From an uncultured Flavobacteriaceae bacterium (GTDB taxonomy: Bacteria > Bacteroidota > Bacteroidia > Flavobacteriales > Flavobacteriaceae): a stretch of 64,000 nucleotides of DNA. The notes under the pieces are model-generated. The model saw only the letters and a list, made by a program, of their open reading frames with translations, had not been told where the DNA came from and made no database searches. Shown piece by piece: positions 62,970-64,000 of the stretch (its first letter is position 1; each line of letters starts with the position of its first letter). The position numbers and the translations under genes were made by a program. The DNA is taken from positions 1,798,001 to 1,862,000 of the forward strand of contig CALSTV010000001.1 in assembly GCA_943789365.1 (NCBI GenBank). The letters are read 5' to 3'.

Positions 62970-63641
62970 TTAATGGTTTAAGTGATGAAAGATTGCAATA
63001 CATACGAATCCTAAGGGTATTAAGATTGCGTACAACTTACCAAATGTCTTAAGTCCTTTGGTGTACTTATTGTTCGCTCCAACCGATTGAAAAGCCGAAT
63101 TAAAGCCATGTAGTAAATGCAAGGCTAAAAAGAAGAATGCTACCACGTAAGCAATCACTCTAGCTGGGTTTGCAAACTTGTGTTGTAATTCATGGAAATA
63201 TCTCAATTCACCATCGTGCATCCCTGACCAATCGCCTTGGATAAATTTTGTGTTGATCTCAGGAAACCAAAAATCGACAAAATGCAAAACGATAAAAGCC
63301 AAAATAGCCAAACCGCTATAAATCATATTTCTTGAAGCCCAAGTAGAATTCGCTGCACCGTTATCGACAGCGTATTTTACCGTGGTTGCTTTTTTGTTTT
63401 TAATTTCTAAAATGAATCCCATGACAAAATGAAACACAACACCAAAGATTAATACAGGTTGCAATGCAAACTGCACTGCTGGGTTGGTTCCCATAAAATG
63501 AGAAATTTCGTTGAATACATCTGCGCTAAAAACAGAAGTTAGGTTGATTGCAAAATGTTGTAATAAAAAGAACATTAAGAAAAATGCTGAGAGTGCCATA
63601 GACACCTTTCTAGCAATTGATGAAGATATAAATCCGCTCAT
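62970..63641 (-). CDS. sdhC: succinate dehydrogenase cytochrome b558 subunit
   Basis: A 223-residue membrane anchor with five helices, of the diheme b558 type used with menaquinone. Histidines suited to haem ligation are in FLLQHFAINL, FGVVFHFVMGF, FIVLHFVDFW and LALHLLHGFNS. It is the first gene of sdhCAB. Confidence 0.93.
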   Translation of the reverse strand: MSGFISSSIARKVSMALSAFFLMFFLLQHFAINLTSVFSADVFNEISHFMGTNPAVQFALQPVLIFGVVFHFVMGFILEIKNKKATTVKYAVDNGAANSTWASRNMIYSGLAILAFIVLHFVDFWFPEINTKFIQGDWSGMHDGELRYFHELQHKFANPARVIAYVVAFFFLALHLLHGFNSAFQSVGANNKYTKGLKTFGKLYAILIPLGFVCIAIFHHLNH

Positions 63642-63663
63642 TTTGAAAAAAGTTTTAGAAGTA

Positions 63664-63703
63664 CAAAGATAACATTTAGGTTTATTTATAGCGTATATAT
63701 ACG
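63664..63703 (-). promoter_or_regulatory. sdhCAB promoter region
   Basis: On the minus strand TATCTTTG (63671-63664) matches the -7 element TAnnTTTG, 22 bases before the sdhC ATG. No TTG lies at -33; instead the perfect palindrome CGTATATATACG (63692-63703) is centred there and may be bound by a regulator. Confidence 0.5.
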
Positions 63704-63774
63704 TAATTTTATACTGTAAACCTGTGTTTTAACAGGTCTTTTGTCTAAATGATAATTTTAGACTTTTAAATTTA

Positions 63775-64000
63775 TTAATAAGGCCAAATCATAGGTATCA
63801 AAATTATACTAATGGCAAAAAATAACAGTAGCAATCCTGAGCCCACCTTTACATAATCTTTAAAACTGTAATTCCCGGCGTTCATGACCATCATATTTGT
63901 GGTGGTTCCGAAAGGTGTTAAGAAAGCAGTGGAAGCACTTACCGCTAAAATCATCATAAAAGGCACTGGGGAATACCCCAATTGCATGGCAGCTGCAATA
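63775..64000 (-). CDS. SLC13/anion permease-like protein (5' part outside window)
   Basis: The C-terminal 75 residues of a membrane transporter. The frame is open to the window edge. Sequences such as AFLTPFGTTTNMMVMNAGNY and a last helix (LLLLFFAISIILIPMIW) are typical of SLC13/DASS-type or TrkA-C-containing sodium/anion symporters. The substrate cannot be told from this part. Confidence 0.75.
   Translation of the reverse strand, partial: IAAAMQLGYSPVPFMMILAVSASTAFLTPFGTTTNMMVMNAGNYSFKDYVKVGSGLLLLFFAISIILIPMIWPY

Overview
The window is an AT-rich chromosome segment from a marine-type Bacteroidota, most likely a Flavobacteriaceae. The grounds are the Bat aerotolerance operon, promoters of the TTG-N20-TAnnTTTG type, a GlnS with a YqeY-like tail, an ASPIC/UnbV VCBS lipoprotein, a TonB receptor with a carboxypeptidase-like domain, and a b558-type sdhCAB operon. 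I do not assign a genus.

Layout. 1-8.5 kb: DUF58 protein followed by the Bat genes (two VWA membrane proteins, TPR proteins, BatD, BatE), then a beta-barrel-like gene broken by an in-frame TGA. 9-12.3 kb: two Rossmann-fold proteins, CvpA, a PhzF gene cut off at a 7-bp tandem repeat, and the 3' stub of a serine hydrolase. 12.3-15.5 kb: an AT-rich three-gene block (GNAT/MetZ-like PLP fusion, haem-oxygenase-like diiron enzyme, DJ-1/PfpI protein) sitting exactly where that hydrolase is cut. 15.5-27.5 kb: mostly housekeeping (intact serine hydrolase paralogue, dut, nucleoid protein, glnS, folB, tRNA-Cys, MBL hydrolase, S8 and M1 peptidases, bestrophin).

27.5-37.5 kb is an accessory region. It starts with a tyrosine-recombinase remnant and continues with small modules (XRE regulator, parDE, TetR plus MBL hydrolase, DUF4238, SymE-like toxin, ECF sigma factor plus partner). 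At least five modules begin with GTT plus a private sequence and end with the exact reverse complement of that sequence plus AAC. The best preserved junction, 72 bp at 32225-32296, folds like an integron attC site with extrahelical bases. Three IS1182-like remnants sit immediately after the AAC end of three modules. I regard this as an integron-like cassette array without an intact integrase. An intact IS3 element (36213-37479) closes the region.

37.5-64 kb: photolyase, Fic protein, orphan QueC-like enzyme, TonB receptor, HAD lipoprotein, DUF1272, then a housekeeping run (yicC, gmk, nadD, M23 peptidase, GH3, MOSC, OsmC, recJ). The last 314 bp of recJ are duplicated exactly, 0.9 kb downstream, beyond a broken WYL regulator. 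The ASPIC lipoprotein, a DUF3050/LytTR/unknown operon, sdhCAB with a four-helix-bundle gene remnant between sdhA and sdhB, and the end of an SLC13 permease finish the window.

Several accessory genes carry single-base indels at homopolymers (TetR, WYL regulator, integrase). These are either real decay or base-calling errors; the housekeeping genes do not show them.
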